Positions 46,237 to 57,542 of a DNA stretch of 64,000 nucleotides are shown in pieces. Source of the stretch: Pseudomonas cremoricolorata DSM 17059 = NBRC 16634 (GTDB lineage Bacteria; Pseudomonadota; Gammaproteobacteria; Pseudomonadales; Pseudomonadaceae). Where the stretch lies: the NCBI RefSeq assembly GCF_000425745.1, contig NZ_AUEA01000008.1:1-64000 (forward strand), in the 5' to 3' direction. The notes below the pieces were generated by a model that did not search any database, was not told where the DNA came from, and saw only the letters and a program-made list of their open reading frames with translations. Each line of letters starts with the position of its first letter. Position 1 is the first letter of the stretch. The translations under genes and the position numbers were made by a program.

Positions 46237-48141
46237 ATGGCCAATCCCAGCGCTAGCGCCTATAACGCAGACGCCATCGAAGTCCTCTCCGGCCTTGACC
46301 CGGTGCGCAAGCGCCCGGGCATGTACACCGATACCAGCCGGCCCAACCACCTGGCCCAGGAAGTCATCGACAACAGTGTCGACGAAGCCCTGGCCGGGCA
46401 CGCACGCAGCATCCAGGTGGTGCTGCACGCCGATCACTCCCTGGAAGTCAGCGACGACGGTCGCGGCATGCCGGTGGACATTCACCCCGAAGAAGGCGTG
46501 TCCGGGGTCGAGCTGATCCTCACCAAGCTGCACGCCGGCGGCAAGTTCTCGAACAAGAACTACCAGTTCTCGGGCGGTCTGCACGGGGTTGGCATCTCGG
46601 TGGTCAACGCCCTGTCGAACCAGGTGCGGGTACGCGTCAAGCGTGACGGCAACGAGTACCAGATGACCTTCACCGATGGCTTCAAGGCCACGGAGCTTGA
46701 GGTGGTCGGCAGCGTCGGCAAGCGCAATACCGGCACCAGCGTGTATTTCAGCCCCGATCCGAAGTACTTCGATTCCGCCAAGTTTTCCATCAGCCGCCTC
46801 AAGCACGTGCTCAAGGCCAAGGCCGTGCTGTGCCCGGGGCTGTCGATCAGCTTCGAAGACAAAGGCACCGGCGAGAAGGTCGAGTGGCATTACGAAGATG
46901 GCCTGCGCTCCTACCTGGTCGATTCGGTCAGCGAGTTCCCGCGCCTGCCCGATGAACCGTTCTGCGGTTCGCTGGCCGGCAACAAGGAAGCGGTCGACTG
47001 GGCGCTACTGTGGCTGCCCGAGGGCGGTGACAGCATCCAGGAAAGCTACGTCAACCTGATCCCCACCGCCCAGGGCGGCACCCACGTCAATGGCTTGCGC
47101 CAGGGCCTGCTCGATGCCATGCGCGAGTTTTGCGAGTTCCGCAACCTGCTGCCTCGCGGGGTCAAGCTGGCGCCGGAAGACGTCTGGGAGCGCATCGCCT
47201 TCGTGTTGTCGATGAAGATGCAGGACGCGCAGTTCTCCGGGCAGACCAAAGAGCGGCTGTCCTCGCGCGAGGCGGCCGCGTTCGTCTCCGGGGTGGTCAA
47301 GGATGCCTTCAGCCTGTGGCTCAATGCGCACCCGGAACTGGGCCTGCAGTTGGCCGAACTGGCCATCAGCAACGCCGGCCGGCGCCTCAAAGCGAGCAAG
47401 AAGGTCGAGCGCAAGCGCATCACCCAAGGCCCGGCGCTGCCCGGCAAGCTGGCCGATTGCGCCGGGCAGGACCCAATGCGCGCCGAGCTGTTCCTGGTCG
47501 AGGGTGACTCGGCCGGTGGCTCGGCCAAGCAGGCGCGCGACAAGGAATTCCAGGCGATCCTGCCGCTGCGCGGCAAGATCCTCAATACCTGGGAAGTCGA
47601 TGGCGGCGAGGTACTGGCCAGCCAGGAAGTGCACAACATCGCCGTGGCCATCGGCGTCGATCCAGGCGCCAGCGACCTGGCCCAGTTGCGCTATGGCAAG
47701 ATCTGCATCCTCGCCGACGCCGACTCCGACGGCCTGCACATCGCCACGTTGCTCTGCGCGCTGTTCGTCCAGCATTTCCGCCCGCTGGTGCACGCCGGTC
47801 ATGTCTATGTGGCGATGCCGCCGCTGTACCGCATCGACCTTGGCAAGGAAATCTACTACGCCCTGGACGATGCCGAACGCGATGGCATCCTCGACCGTCT
47901 GGTGGCCGAGAAGAAGCGTGGCAAACCCCAGGTCACCCGCTTCAAAGGCCTGGGTGAGATGAACCCGCCGCAGTTGCGCGAAACCACCATGGACCCCAAT
48001 ACCCGTCGTCTGGTGCAACTGACCCTGGACGATGTCGACAGCACCTGCGAACTGATGGACAAGCTGCTGGCGAAAAAACGCGCCGGTGACCGCAAGAGCT
48101 GGCTGGAGAGCAAAGGTAACCTCGCTGAGGTCATGGTTTGA
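46237..48141 (+). CDS. parE: DNA topoisomerase IV subunit B
   Basis: ATPase subunit of topoisomerase IV, which separates replicated chromosomes. The 634-residue protein has the GHKL ATPase motifs DNSVDEALAG and GRGMPVD near residues 45-80. The TOPRIM domain has EGDSAGGSAKQARDKEFQAI (as EGDSAGG, KQARDKEFQAI) and DADSDGLHI. The C-terminal LTLDDVDSTCELMDKLL also fits ParE. The absence of the GyrB-specific insert of about 170 residues before the C-terminus distinguishes it from GyrB. Its stop overlaps the next gene's TTG start. Confidence 0.97.
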   Translation: MANPSASAYNADAIEVLSGLDPVRKRPGMYTDTSRPNHLAQEVIDNSVDEALAGHARSIQVVLHADHSLEVSDDGRGMPVDIHPEEGVSGVELILTKLHAGGKFSNKNYQFSGGLHGVGISVVNALSNQVRVRVKRDGNEYQMTFTDGFKATELEVVGSVGKRNTGTSVYFSPDPKYFDSAKFSISRLKHVLKAKAVLCPGLSISFEDKGTGEKVEWHYEDGLRSYLVDSVSEFPRLPDEPFCGSLAGNKEAVDWALLWLPEGGDSIQESYVNLIPTAQGGTHVNGLRQGLLDAMREFCEFRNLLPRGVKLAPEDVWERIAFVLSMKMQDAQFSGQTKERLSSREAAAFVSGVVKDAFSLWLNAHPELGLQLAELAISNAGRRLKASKKVERKRITQGPALPGKLADCAGQDPMRAELFLVEGDSAGGSAKQARDKEFQAILPLRGKILNTWEVDGGEVLASQEVHNIAVAIGVDPGASDLAQLRYGKICILADADSDGLHIATLLCALFVQHFRPLVHAGHVYVAMPPLYRIDLGKEIYYALDDAERDGILDRLVAEKKRGKPQVTRFKGLGEMNPPQLRETTMDPNTRRLVQLTLDDVDSTCELMDKLLAKKRAGDRKSWLESKGNLAEVMV

Positions 48142-49120
48142 AGCGTCGGCTGCTGGCCTCGCTGCTGGGCCTGCTGCCGGCGCCAGTGCTGGCCGGCGAC
48201 TGGTCTGAACTGCGCTTGCTCAGCGAGCACCCGATCGACGGCATGCGCGGTGGCAACCTCTCGGGCCTGGCGTCGTGCCGCGGCGCGCTGTGGGGTGTGT
48301 CCGACCGCGACGACGATCGCATCTACCGCTTCGACCAACAGGCGTCGGTGTGGCGCGCAGAAGCGGTGCAGTTCACCCCGCCCCCGGTGCCGGAAAGCGG
48401 CCTGCCGTTCGGCCTGAAAGTGCGCAACTGGGCGGTGTCCTGGTGGCGCGGCGGCGAGCTCGACTACGAAGGTGTCACTTGCGATGACGCCGGTAACCTG
48501 TACCTGGTCAGCGAGGCCCACGCCGCGGTATTGCAATTGCCGCCCGAGGGCGAGCCGCAGTGGCTGAAGATCGATCAGGCGATGGTCCGTCAGGCGCGTG
48601 CCAGCGGCATGCTGCTGCACTTCAACGCACAGTTCGAAGGGGTGGCGATCAACCCGGCCGGCGACCGCCTGTGGCTGGCTGCCGAGCGCGAGCGGCGCGG
48701 CCTGGTGCTGGTGCAGCGTCAGCAGTCGGTGTGGAACTGCGGACACAGCTGCGTACTGCTCAGCGAAGCCGGGGTCGAGATGCAGCCAGCGCAGATGGCT
48801 CATCCGCGTGAGCGTACCCGCGACTTCTCCGACCTTGCCTACTACCAGGGCAAACTGTTCACCCTCGAGCGCAATGCCTACCGCATTTGCCGCCGCGACA
48901 GCGCTACTGGCGCGGTCGAGCGCTGCTGGTCGTTCGCCGCCGATGCCCTGACTGAGCCACGCCGCTACGATCAGCCGTTCGGCCTGGCCGAGGCGCTGGT
49001 GATCGACAAGAGCGGCGCCTGGATCGGCCTGGACAACAACGACGGCAAGCGTGCCGATGGCGAGCGCCGGCCGATCGTCTGGCGCTTCGCCGCGCCGGCC
49101 GGTGGCTCGAGCGCCAAGCC

Positions 49121-49124
<4 letters not shown>
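48138..49124 (+). CDS. esterase-like activity of phytase family protein, secreted
   Basis: Predicted periplasmic beta-propeller-like protein of 328 residues. A signal peptide KRRLLASLLGLLPAPVLAGD has a clear ALA cleavage region. The mature protein has GGNLSGLASCRGALWGVSDR, LDYEGVTCDDAGNLYLVSE, FEGVAINPAGDRLWLAAERE and ALVIDKSGAWIGLDNNDGKR, a set of repeated blades typical of PF13449. Enzymatic activity is not proven. The start is TTG 48138, overlapping the parE stop (TTGA). Its own stop overlaps the next ATG, so the parE-parC interval is one coupled unit. Confidence 0.85.
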
Positions 49125-51905
<2,781 letters not shown>

Positions 51906-52074
51906 TTTCCCGGTGCAATGGGGCTATTTCCTGATTGACGCCGCTTTAAAAGCTGGAGTCGGGCGCCCATTTCGCGGATGATAGTGCCCCCGCGGCGCCA
52001 GCCTGGCTGTGCGCCCGAGCGACTTTACCGAGTATCACTGCGGCCTGCCTGGTGCAGCCGCCTGGATGGGATGA

Positions 52075-52788
52075 ATGAGATTTCCACGCCTTCCATTGAC
52101 GTTGTTGATGACTGGCTTGTTGGCCCTGAGCGGATGCACCATGCATCAGCCGGTCGCCCTGTATCAGCTGGACAGTGGTCAACCCGGTCAGCCGTCGCAG
52201 GCTGCGGGTATGGCAGTGGTGGTCGGCCCGGTATCGGTGGCCGACTACCTGCAGCGTGAAACCTTCCTTCAGCGTCAGGCCGATGGCAGCCTGAGTGCCG
52301 CCACCGATGGTCGCTGGGCGGGCAGTTTGTCGGCAGACATCGACCAGTTGCTGGTGCGTCAGCTGGCCTGGCGCCTGGACAGCCAGCGCGTGGTGCTGGC
52401 TCCGGCCGGGGCCGGCTTCAGCCCGGACGTGCAGGTGCTGCTGTCGATTACCCGCCTGGATTCGGGCACCAAGCAGCCGGCCATTCTCGACGCCCAGTGG
52501 CGGGTACTCGACCGCCGTGGCCAGGTGCGTGACAACCGCATCGTCCACCTCGAGCAGCCACATGAAGGCAGTGAAAGCGCTCAGGTGCAGGCCCAGGGCC
52601 AACTGCTGCAAAAGCTCGCCGAGCAGCTCAGCACCGCCATCAAGCCGCTTGCCAACCAGCCCGCGCTGGCCCAGGAACCGGTGCCGAAGAAGTCCTCGAC
52701 ACCGGTTCAGGTCAGGAAGGAGCGCGAGAAATCGCGAATCCCCATGGCGGCGCCGATTCGCACCGACATGGAAGTCTATCGCTTCTGA
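52075..52788 (+). CDS. PqiC/DUF330-type lipoprotein
   Basis: Predicted outer-membrane lipoprotein of 237 residues in the ABC-type transport auxiliary (DUF330) family, which includes PqiC. Lipobox LALSGC places the lipid-bearing Cys near residue 21. The mature part shows YQLDSGQ, VVVGPVSVADYLQRETFLQR and WAGSLSADIDQLLVRQLAWR, the family pattern. The C-terminal 60 residues are Lys/Pro-rich and probably disordered. No pqiA or pqiB gene is next to it, so its partner is elsewhere or it acts alone. ATG 52075 lies after GGATGGGATGA, and 169 bases separate it from parC. Confidence 0.82.
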   Translation: MRFPRLPLTLLMTGLLALSGCTMHQPVALYQLDSGQPGQPSQAAGMAVVVGPVSVADYLQRETFLQRQADGSLSAATDGRWAGSLSADIDQLLVRQLAWRLDSQRVVLAPAGAGFSPDVQVLLSITRLDSGTKQPAILDAQWRVLDRRGQVRDNRIVHLEQPHEGSESAQVQAQGQLLQKLAEQLSTAIKPLANQPALAQEPVPKKSSTPVQVRKEREKSRIPMAAPIRTDMEVYRF

Positions 52789-52796
52789 GTCAGCGC

Positions 52797-52834
52797 CCAT
52801 GAAAAAGCCCGCAGCGATGCGGGCTTTTTCATGG
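52797..52834. terminator. strong bidirectional terminator
   Basis: A perfect 17-base stem CCATGAAAAAGCCCGCA / TGCGGGCTTTTTCATGG with a GCGA loop. Each side ends in five T before CATGG. It lies 9 bases after the PqiC-like stop and 12 bases before the stop of the convergent AhpA/YtjB-like gene. Confidence 0.92.
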
Positions 52835-52845
52835 CTGGCGTTCGT

Positions 52846-54330
52846 TCAACTGCGGCGTTCGTGCATGCGTGCCAGCTGGCGCTCGAGCATCGACGGGTAG
52901 GGCTCGAGCAGGCGTTCGACACAGCAGGCACCTTCCGGGCTTGCGATTGGGCGAATGCGCGCGCGTTGGCGGATCAGGTCGTCGTCACCGATCAGGCGTT
53001 CGACCAGCAACAGGTTGCGGCTGTGCTGCGACAAGGCCAGCGCATCCTGGGCTTTTTCGGCCATCAGCAGATCGACCTGGTCGAGGCCGTACAGGTCGTC
53101 GTCCAGGGTCAGGCCCAGTTGCAGCTGCAGGGTGATGCCGCTGTCGGCCACCTCGATCTGCAAGGCATGACCCAGGGCGCGCAGCAGTTCGCCGCAGCAG
53201 ATCGCGTTGGTCAGGTAATCGTCACCGCACTGGCGGCTGTGGAACAGCAGCAGGGCACTGCCATCGTTGAGCGAATGCAGCTCGCCTTCATACAGCGACA
53301 CGGCCTGGTTCAGGCATTCGCGGTAGCGGTCGAGCAACTCGCTGAGGCGGGTGCGCGGCAGGCGCCGCAGTTGCTCTTGCGAGCCCAGTTGCACGGCAAG
53401 TACGGCACTGAATTGCGGCTCGCCGGATTCTTCCACTTCCACCGGCTGCGGTTCATCGTCGAGCAGCCCGGCAAACGCGGCATCGTCGTCCTCGGCATTC
53501 TGCGCAGAGGCCTTGGAGCGCTGGCTGGCCTCGGGAATCGCGGCGCGTTCGCGCAGGCTCAGCGGGGCGTCGCCCTCGTCTTCGAAGGCTTCGTCGTCGT
53601 AGTCGGCTTCCGGCTCAGGTTCCGGTTCCGGGGGCGGCGGCGGGGCGAGGCGGGCGTGCAGTTGGCGGGCCAGGTCACCGATTTCGTCCTGGCGGTCGGT
53701 GCCTGGGGTCAGATGGTGCGGGTCACGCAGCCATACCCGCAGTTGCAGCAGGGGCGTGGTGATGTAGCGGCCCAGGCGTAGGCTCAGGGTCAGCGCCAGG
53801 GCCAGCAGAATGGCGGCCATGATGCCCATGCTTTGCAGGCTGATCAGCATCGGCTGCTGAAACTGGCCCATGTCCAGGCTGATGCGCAGTTGCCCGGCGG
53901 TCACGTCCTGGAAGGTGATCTTGCTCTGGTACAGGCCTTCGGCCTCGCCCAGCAAGGTGTTCTTCGGCCGCTGTCCGGCTTCGGCGAGGATGCGGTTGTC
54001 GACGCTGTAGATCGCCGCGTGGGCCACCAGCGGGTTCTTCACCAGGTTACCCAGCAGCACGTTGAGGCTGAGGATGTCGTTGGCGACCAGCAGTTCGGTG
54101 GCCGAGCTTGCGGTCTGGATGGTCAGGCTCTGGCCAACCGCATCGGCCTGGTCGTGCATGGCCTGCTTGAACTGCAGACCCATCACGCAGGCGTAGATCA
54201 CCAGCGCCAGTGCCACCATGAACACGGTGTGGCTGGCGATGCGCAGAACCAGGGGGACGCGACGTTGGCGCAGGGCGCGGAAGAGCATCACGAAGAAGTT
54301 GTCGGGTTTAACAGGCGTGGGCCGGATCAC
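52846..54330 (-). CDS. AhpA/YtjB-family membrane protein with cyclase-like C-terminus
   Basis: Putative membrane sensor of 494 residues. Helix 1 (about 33-53), a periplasmic domain (54-163) and helix 2 (164-185) match the YtjB/AhpA (SMP_2) module, whose E. coli gene also neighbours serB. A HAMP-like stretch (186-228) and an acidic, proline-rich linker (about 229-306) follow. The C-terminal half (about 307-470) looks like a class III nucleotide cyclase: LLDRYRECLNQAVSLYEG then LNDGSALLLF. The first metal Asp is replaced by Gln314, while Asp356 is kept, so it is probably inactive. GTG 54330 fits a promoter at 54367-54394; earlier in-frame codons lie in or before it. Confidence 0.78.
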   Translation of the reverse strand: MIRPTPVKPDNFFVMLFRALRQRRVPLVLRIASHTVFMVALALVIYACVMGLQFKQAMHDQADAVGQSLTIQTASSATELLVANDILSLNVLLGNLVKNPLVAHAAIYSVDNRILAEAGQRPKNTLLGEAEGLYQSKITFQDVTAGQLRISLDMGQFQQPMLISLQSMGIMAAILLALALTLSLRLGRYITTPLLQLRVWLRDPHHLTPGTDRQDEIGDLARQLHARLAPPPPPEPEPEPEADYDDEAFEDEGDAPLSLRERAAIPEASQRSKASAQNAEDDDAAFAGLLDDEPQPVEVEESGEPQFSAVLAVQLGSQEQLRRLPRTRLSELLDRYRECLNQAVSLYEGELHSLNDGSALLLFHSRQCGDDYLTNAICCGELLRALGHALQIEVADSGITLQLQLGLTLDDDLYGLDQVDLLMAEKAQDALALSQHSRNLLLVERLIGDDDLIRQRARIRPIASPEGACCVERLLEPYPSMLERQLARMHERRS

Positions 54331-54366
54331 AGAGCGCGGCTCTTTATGGCAAAAAGTGTGCGGGGG

Positions 54367-54394
54367 AGTATAGCGACAGGTGTTTTGCCGGCAA
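54367..54394 (-). promoter_or_regulatory. promoter of the AhpA/YtjB-like gene
   Basis: On the minus strand TTGCCG (54394-54389) and TATACT (54372-54367) are 16 bases apart. Transcription should start near 54360, giving a leader of about 30 bases and ruling out start codons upstream of this point. The -35 is half of the palindrome TTGCCGGCAA. Confidence 0.6.
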
Positions 54395-54465
54395 AGTAGG
54401 CGATGTGCCCGGCGGTCATGGAAAATCGGTAGAATGCGCATTTTTCATCATTTCGGAGCCAGGTC

Positions 54466-55680
54466 TTGCGCGAAATCGTCCTGATCAACATCACCGGTGA
54501 AGACCGCCCAGGCCTCACCGCTGCCCTTACCGGCGTCCTGCTCCAGGGCGGTGTGAACATTCTCGACATCGGCCTTGCGGTGATGCACGGCACATTGTCG
54601 TTCGGCATCCTCGTCGATATCCCCGACAACGAAGTCGCCACCCAGCTGCTGCAAAGCGTGCAGAGCAAAGCCCACGAGTTGAACCTGCAGGCCCGCTACA
54701 CGCCGATTTCCGAGGCCGACTACCAGCACTGGGCCGAGGGCCATGGCGACCAGCGCCATGTGGTCACGCTGCTCAGCCGGCAGATCACCCCCGAGCAACT
54801 GCAGCGCGCCAGTGCGGTGATTTCCCAGTACGGCATGACCATCGAGCGCATCGAACGCCTCTCGGCACGGGTGACCCTCGATGCACCGGTAGACAAAAGC
54901 CGCGCTGCGGTGGAGATCTCCGTGCGCGGTGAGCCGAGCGACGTGCAGGCGCTGCGTGCCGATTTCTTCGCCCTGTCGAGCGAGTTGAACGTCGATATCG
55001 CCTTCCAGAAAGACGACCTGTACCGCCGCAACCGGCGCCTGGCGGTGTTCGACATGGACTCCACGCTGATCGAGGCCGAGGTCATCGACGAGTTGGCCAA
55101 GGCCGCCGGAGTCGGTGAGCAGGTGGCGGCGATCACTGAGCGGGCCATGCGCGGCGAGCTCGATTTCCGCGCCAGCTTCACCGAGCGCATGGCGTTGCTC
55201 AAAGGCCTGGACGTCAGCGTGCTGGAAGAGATCGGCGCCTCGCTGCGCCTGACCGAAGGCGCCGAGAACCTGTTCGCCGAGCTCAAGCGCCTGGGCTACA
55301 AGACCGCCATTCTATCGGGCGGCTTCAGCTACTTCGCCAAGCAGGTGCAGGCGCGTCTGGGGATCGACTATGTGTTCGCCAACGAGCTGCAGGCGGTCGA
55401 CGGCAAGCTGACCGGCGTTGCCGTCGAGCCGATCGTCGATGCGCAGCGCAAGGCTGAGCTGTTGCAGGAACTGGCGAGCAAGGAAGGTTTGCAGCTGGAG
55501 CAGACCATCGCCGTCGGCGACGGTGCCAACGACCTGCCGATGCTGGCCCTGGCCGGGTTGGGTGTGGCGTTCCGCGCCAAGCCGCTGGTGCGCCAGTCGG
55601 CCAAGCAGGCCATCTCTACCCTTGGGCTGGATGGCGTGCTGTACCTCTTGGGCCTGCGTGACCGCCAGACTCGCGCCTGA
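54466..55680 (+). CDS. serB: phosphoserine phosphatase
   Basis: Last step of serine biosynthesis, hydrolysing O-phosphoserine. The 404-residue protein is of the long Pseudomonas/mycobacterial type with tandem ACT-like domains (about 1-165, starting IVLINITGEDRPGLTAALTG) before the HAD phosphatase. The nucleophile motif is FDMDSTLIEAEVIDE with Asp196 and Asp198, then SGGFSYF and GDGANDLPML. The start is TTG 54466 with CGGAGCC upstream; the family sequence begins here. A TAGAAT at 54430-54435 is a possible -10. It is divergent from the AhpA/YtjB-like gene. Confidence 0.95.
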   Translation: MREIVLINITGEDRPGLTAALTGVLLQGGVNILDIGLAVMHGTLSFGILVDIPDNEVATQLLQSVQSKAHELNLQARYTPISEADYQHWAEGHGDQRHVVTLLSRQITPEQLQRASAVISQYGMTIERIERLSARVTLDAPVDKSRAAVEISVRGEPSDVQALRADFFALSSELNVDIAFQKDDLYRRNRRLAVFDMDSTLIEAEVIDELAKAAGVGEQVAAITERAMRGELDFRASFTERMALLKGLDVSVLEEIGASLRLTEGAENLFAELKRLGYKTAILSGGFSYFAKQVQARLGIDYVFANELQAVDGKLTGVAVEPIVDAQRKAELLQELASKEGLQLEQTIAVGDGANDLPMLALAGLGVAFRAKPLVRQSAKQAISTLGLDGVLYLLGLRDRQTRA

Positions 55681-55697
55681 TCGGCATTGCACCATGA

Positions 55698-55723
55698 AAA
55701 AGCCCCGCATCCGCGGGGCTTTT
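55698..55723. terminator. bidirectional terminator between serB and psd
   Basis: Eleven-base stem AAAAGCCCCGC / GCGGGGCTTTT with an ATCC loop. Four T follow on the plus side and five on the minus side. It stands 17 bases after serB and 4 bases from the psd stop. Confidence 0.9.
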
Positions 55724-55727
55724 CACA

Positions 55728-56621
55728 TCATGCGGAAAGGTCGTCCGCAACACCAGGCGCTACCGCCTGGGCAGGCATGGCCAGCAACTGGCCCATGCGC
55801 ACGGCCGAACCCGCGCCGACATCGCCCCACTTCATCTGATCGGGGCCAAACAGCACCACTACCGTCGAACCCAGCTTGAAGCGACCCATCTCGGCGCCTT
55901 TTTCCAGGTGGATGGGTGCGCGGCTGGCTTCGTCGTAGCGCACGCTCTTGAGTTCGCGCTTGGGCGGGGTGACCAGACCGGCCCATACGGTTTCCACCGA
56001 GGCAACGATCATCGCGCCCACCAGCACCATGGCCATCGGCCCGCGCTCGGTGTCGAAGATGCACACCACGCGCTCGTTGCGGGCGAACAGCTCCGGGACG
56101 TTTTCCGCGGTGGTCTGGTTGACCGAGAACAGCTGACCGGGCACGTAGACCATCTCACGCAGGGTGCCGGCCAGCGGCATGTGCACGCGGTGGTAGTCCT
56201 TCGGCGAAAGGTACACGGTCGCGAACTCGCCGCCCATGAACGGTGCTGCCAGGGCCGGGTCACCGCCCAGCAGTTCCTGGGCGCTGAAGCTGTGACCTTT
56301 GGCCTGGAAGATGCGGCCGTGTTCGATCTGGCCGACCTGGCTCACGGCACCATCGGCCGGGCAGAGGATGGCACCTGGGGTGGTGTCGAGCGGGCGCGCA
56401 TCGGCTTTCAGTGCGCGGGTGAAGAAGGCGTTGAAATGCTCGTAGGCGCTGAGGTCTTCGACCAGCGCCTCGGACATGTTCACCTGGTAGCGCTTGGCGA
56501 ACCAGGCGGTGAAGGCGTTCTTGAACCAGCGCACCCGGCATTCGGCCACGCAGCCGGCCAGGCGCGAGAGCAGGTGATGGGGCAGCAGGTACTGGCTGAG
56601 GATGAACAAGCGGGATTTCAT
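55728..56621 (-). CDS. psd: phosphatidylserine decarboxylase proenzyme
   Basis: Membrane-associated enzyme making phosphatidylethanolamine. The 297-residue proenzyme contains the self-cleavage motif LGST with Ser252, which becomes the pyruvoyl group of the alpha subunit. Other family marks are [22 protein letters not shown], and [11 protein letters not shown] with the conserved histidines. ATG 56621 has AAGGAA upstream. It lies 9 bases downstream of the rhodanese gene, so both are likely on one transcript. Confidence 0.96.
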   Translation of the reverse strand: MKSRLFILSQYLLPHHLLSRLAGCVAECRVRWFKNAFTAWFAKRYQVNMSEALVEDLSAYEHFNAFFTRALKADARPLDTTPGAILCPADGAVSQVGQIEHGRIFQAKGHSFSAQELLGGDPALAAPFMGGEFATVYLSPKDYHRVHMPLAGTLREMVYVPGQLFSVNQTTAENVPELFARNERVVCIFDTERGPMAMVLVGAMIVASVETVWAGLVTPPKRELKSVRYDEASRAPIHLEKGAEMGRFKLGSTVVVLFGPDQMKWGDVGAGSAVRMGQLLAMPAQAVAPGVADDLSA

Positions 56622-56630
56622 TGAGTTTCC

Positions 56631-57440
56631 TTAAACGTCTACAGGCGTGTCCGGGTGATTGCCCCATTCGCCCCAAGAGCCGGCATAGGCCTTGACCCGT
56701 GGATAACCGAGGGATTTGGCCACTAGGTAAGTGAAGCCGGAACGGCGATGACTCTGGCAATGGGTGATCACTTCCTTGTCGGGGGTGATGCCCAGGCCAT
56801 GCAGCAGCTCGGCGATATCGGCGCGAATGCGCAGCTGATCATTGGCGTCGATGCCGGCGGTCCATTCCAGATTGATCGCACCGGGGATGTGTCCGCCGCG
56901 GGCGGCGAGCACTTTGCTGCCGTTGAATTCCTCGGGCGCTCGCGCGTCCCAGATCGCCAGGTCGGCGGCGCCCAGGCGGCTTTGCAGGTATTCGCGGGTG
57001 GCAGTGGGTTCAGTGTGCAACTGCAAGGTCACCGGGGTGTTGGCGGTGGCCGGCACCTCGGTGCTCAGGGCGTCGGCAGGCCAGGTCTGGATGCCGCCGT
57101 TGAGGTAGTGATAGTGACGATGACCGATGACGTCGAGCAGCCAGATGAAGCGCCCCGACCAGGCCCCGCCTTCGTCGTCGTAGACCACGTACACCGCATC
57201 GTCACGATGACCGAGTTCACTGAACAGTCGCTGCAGATCGGCCATCGACGGCAGCAGGCCCGGCGCTGGCGCCTGGCCCAGCTGGGTGCGTTTGCCGTCG
57301 ATCCAGCGTGCGCCTGGGATGTGCCCGCTGGCGTAGCGATTGGCGCTGGTCAGATCGACCAGAATCAACTGCGGGCAATCCAGGCGCGGCAACAGGTCTG
57401 CGGCCTCGATGACCAGGGGCAAGCCGGAAAAGTCAGTCAT
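56631..57440 (-). CDS. rhdA: thiosulfate sulfurtransferase (rhodanese)
   Basis: Two-domain rhodanese of 269 residues, transferring sulfur from thiosulfate to cyanide or other thiophiles. The catalytic Cys228 is in CQSHRRS, close to the Azotobacter/Pseudomonas RhdA active loop. The N-terminal inactive domain has SGHIPGARWID near residue 40, and the second repeat has GGHIPGAINLEW. ATG 57440 follows CCGGAGACCGTGG. The order HDOD-rhdA-psd on the minus strand is conserved in Pseudomonas. Confidence 0.94.
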   Translation of the reverse strand: MTDFSGLPLVIEAADLLPRLDCPQLILVDLTSANRYASGHIPGARWIDGKRTQLGQAPAPGLLPSMADLQRLFSELGHRDDAVYVVYDDEGGAWSGRFIWLLDVIGHRHYHYLNGGIQTWPADALSTEVPATANTPVTLQLHTEPTATREYLQSRLGAADLAIWDARAPEEFNGSKVLAARGGHIPGAINLEWTAGIDANDQLRIRADIAELLHGLGITPDKEVITHCQSHRRSGFTYLVAKSLGYPRVKAYAGSWGEWGNHPDTPVDV

Positions 57441-57542
57441 CCACGGTCTCCGGGGAAAAAGAGCGGCCAGTCTAGGGGCTGTTCCCGTTTCAGCGCAAAC
57501 GGCGTTATCGCGCCAGCCGAGACGAGCCCTTGGCGCAACGCG

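Noticed and set aside
51930..51990. TTGACG at 51935 as the -35 of the PqiC-like gene
   Set aside because: No acceptable -10 lies 16-18 bases downstream; the GATAGT near 51980 has no matching -35.
54331..54441. N-terminal extension of the AhpA/YtjB-like protein to an ATG at 54441
   Set aside because: It would start upstream of the gene's own -10/-35 pair and its added residues are Arg/His/Cys-rich and unlike a leader.
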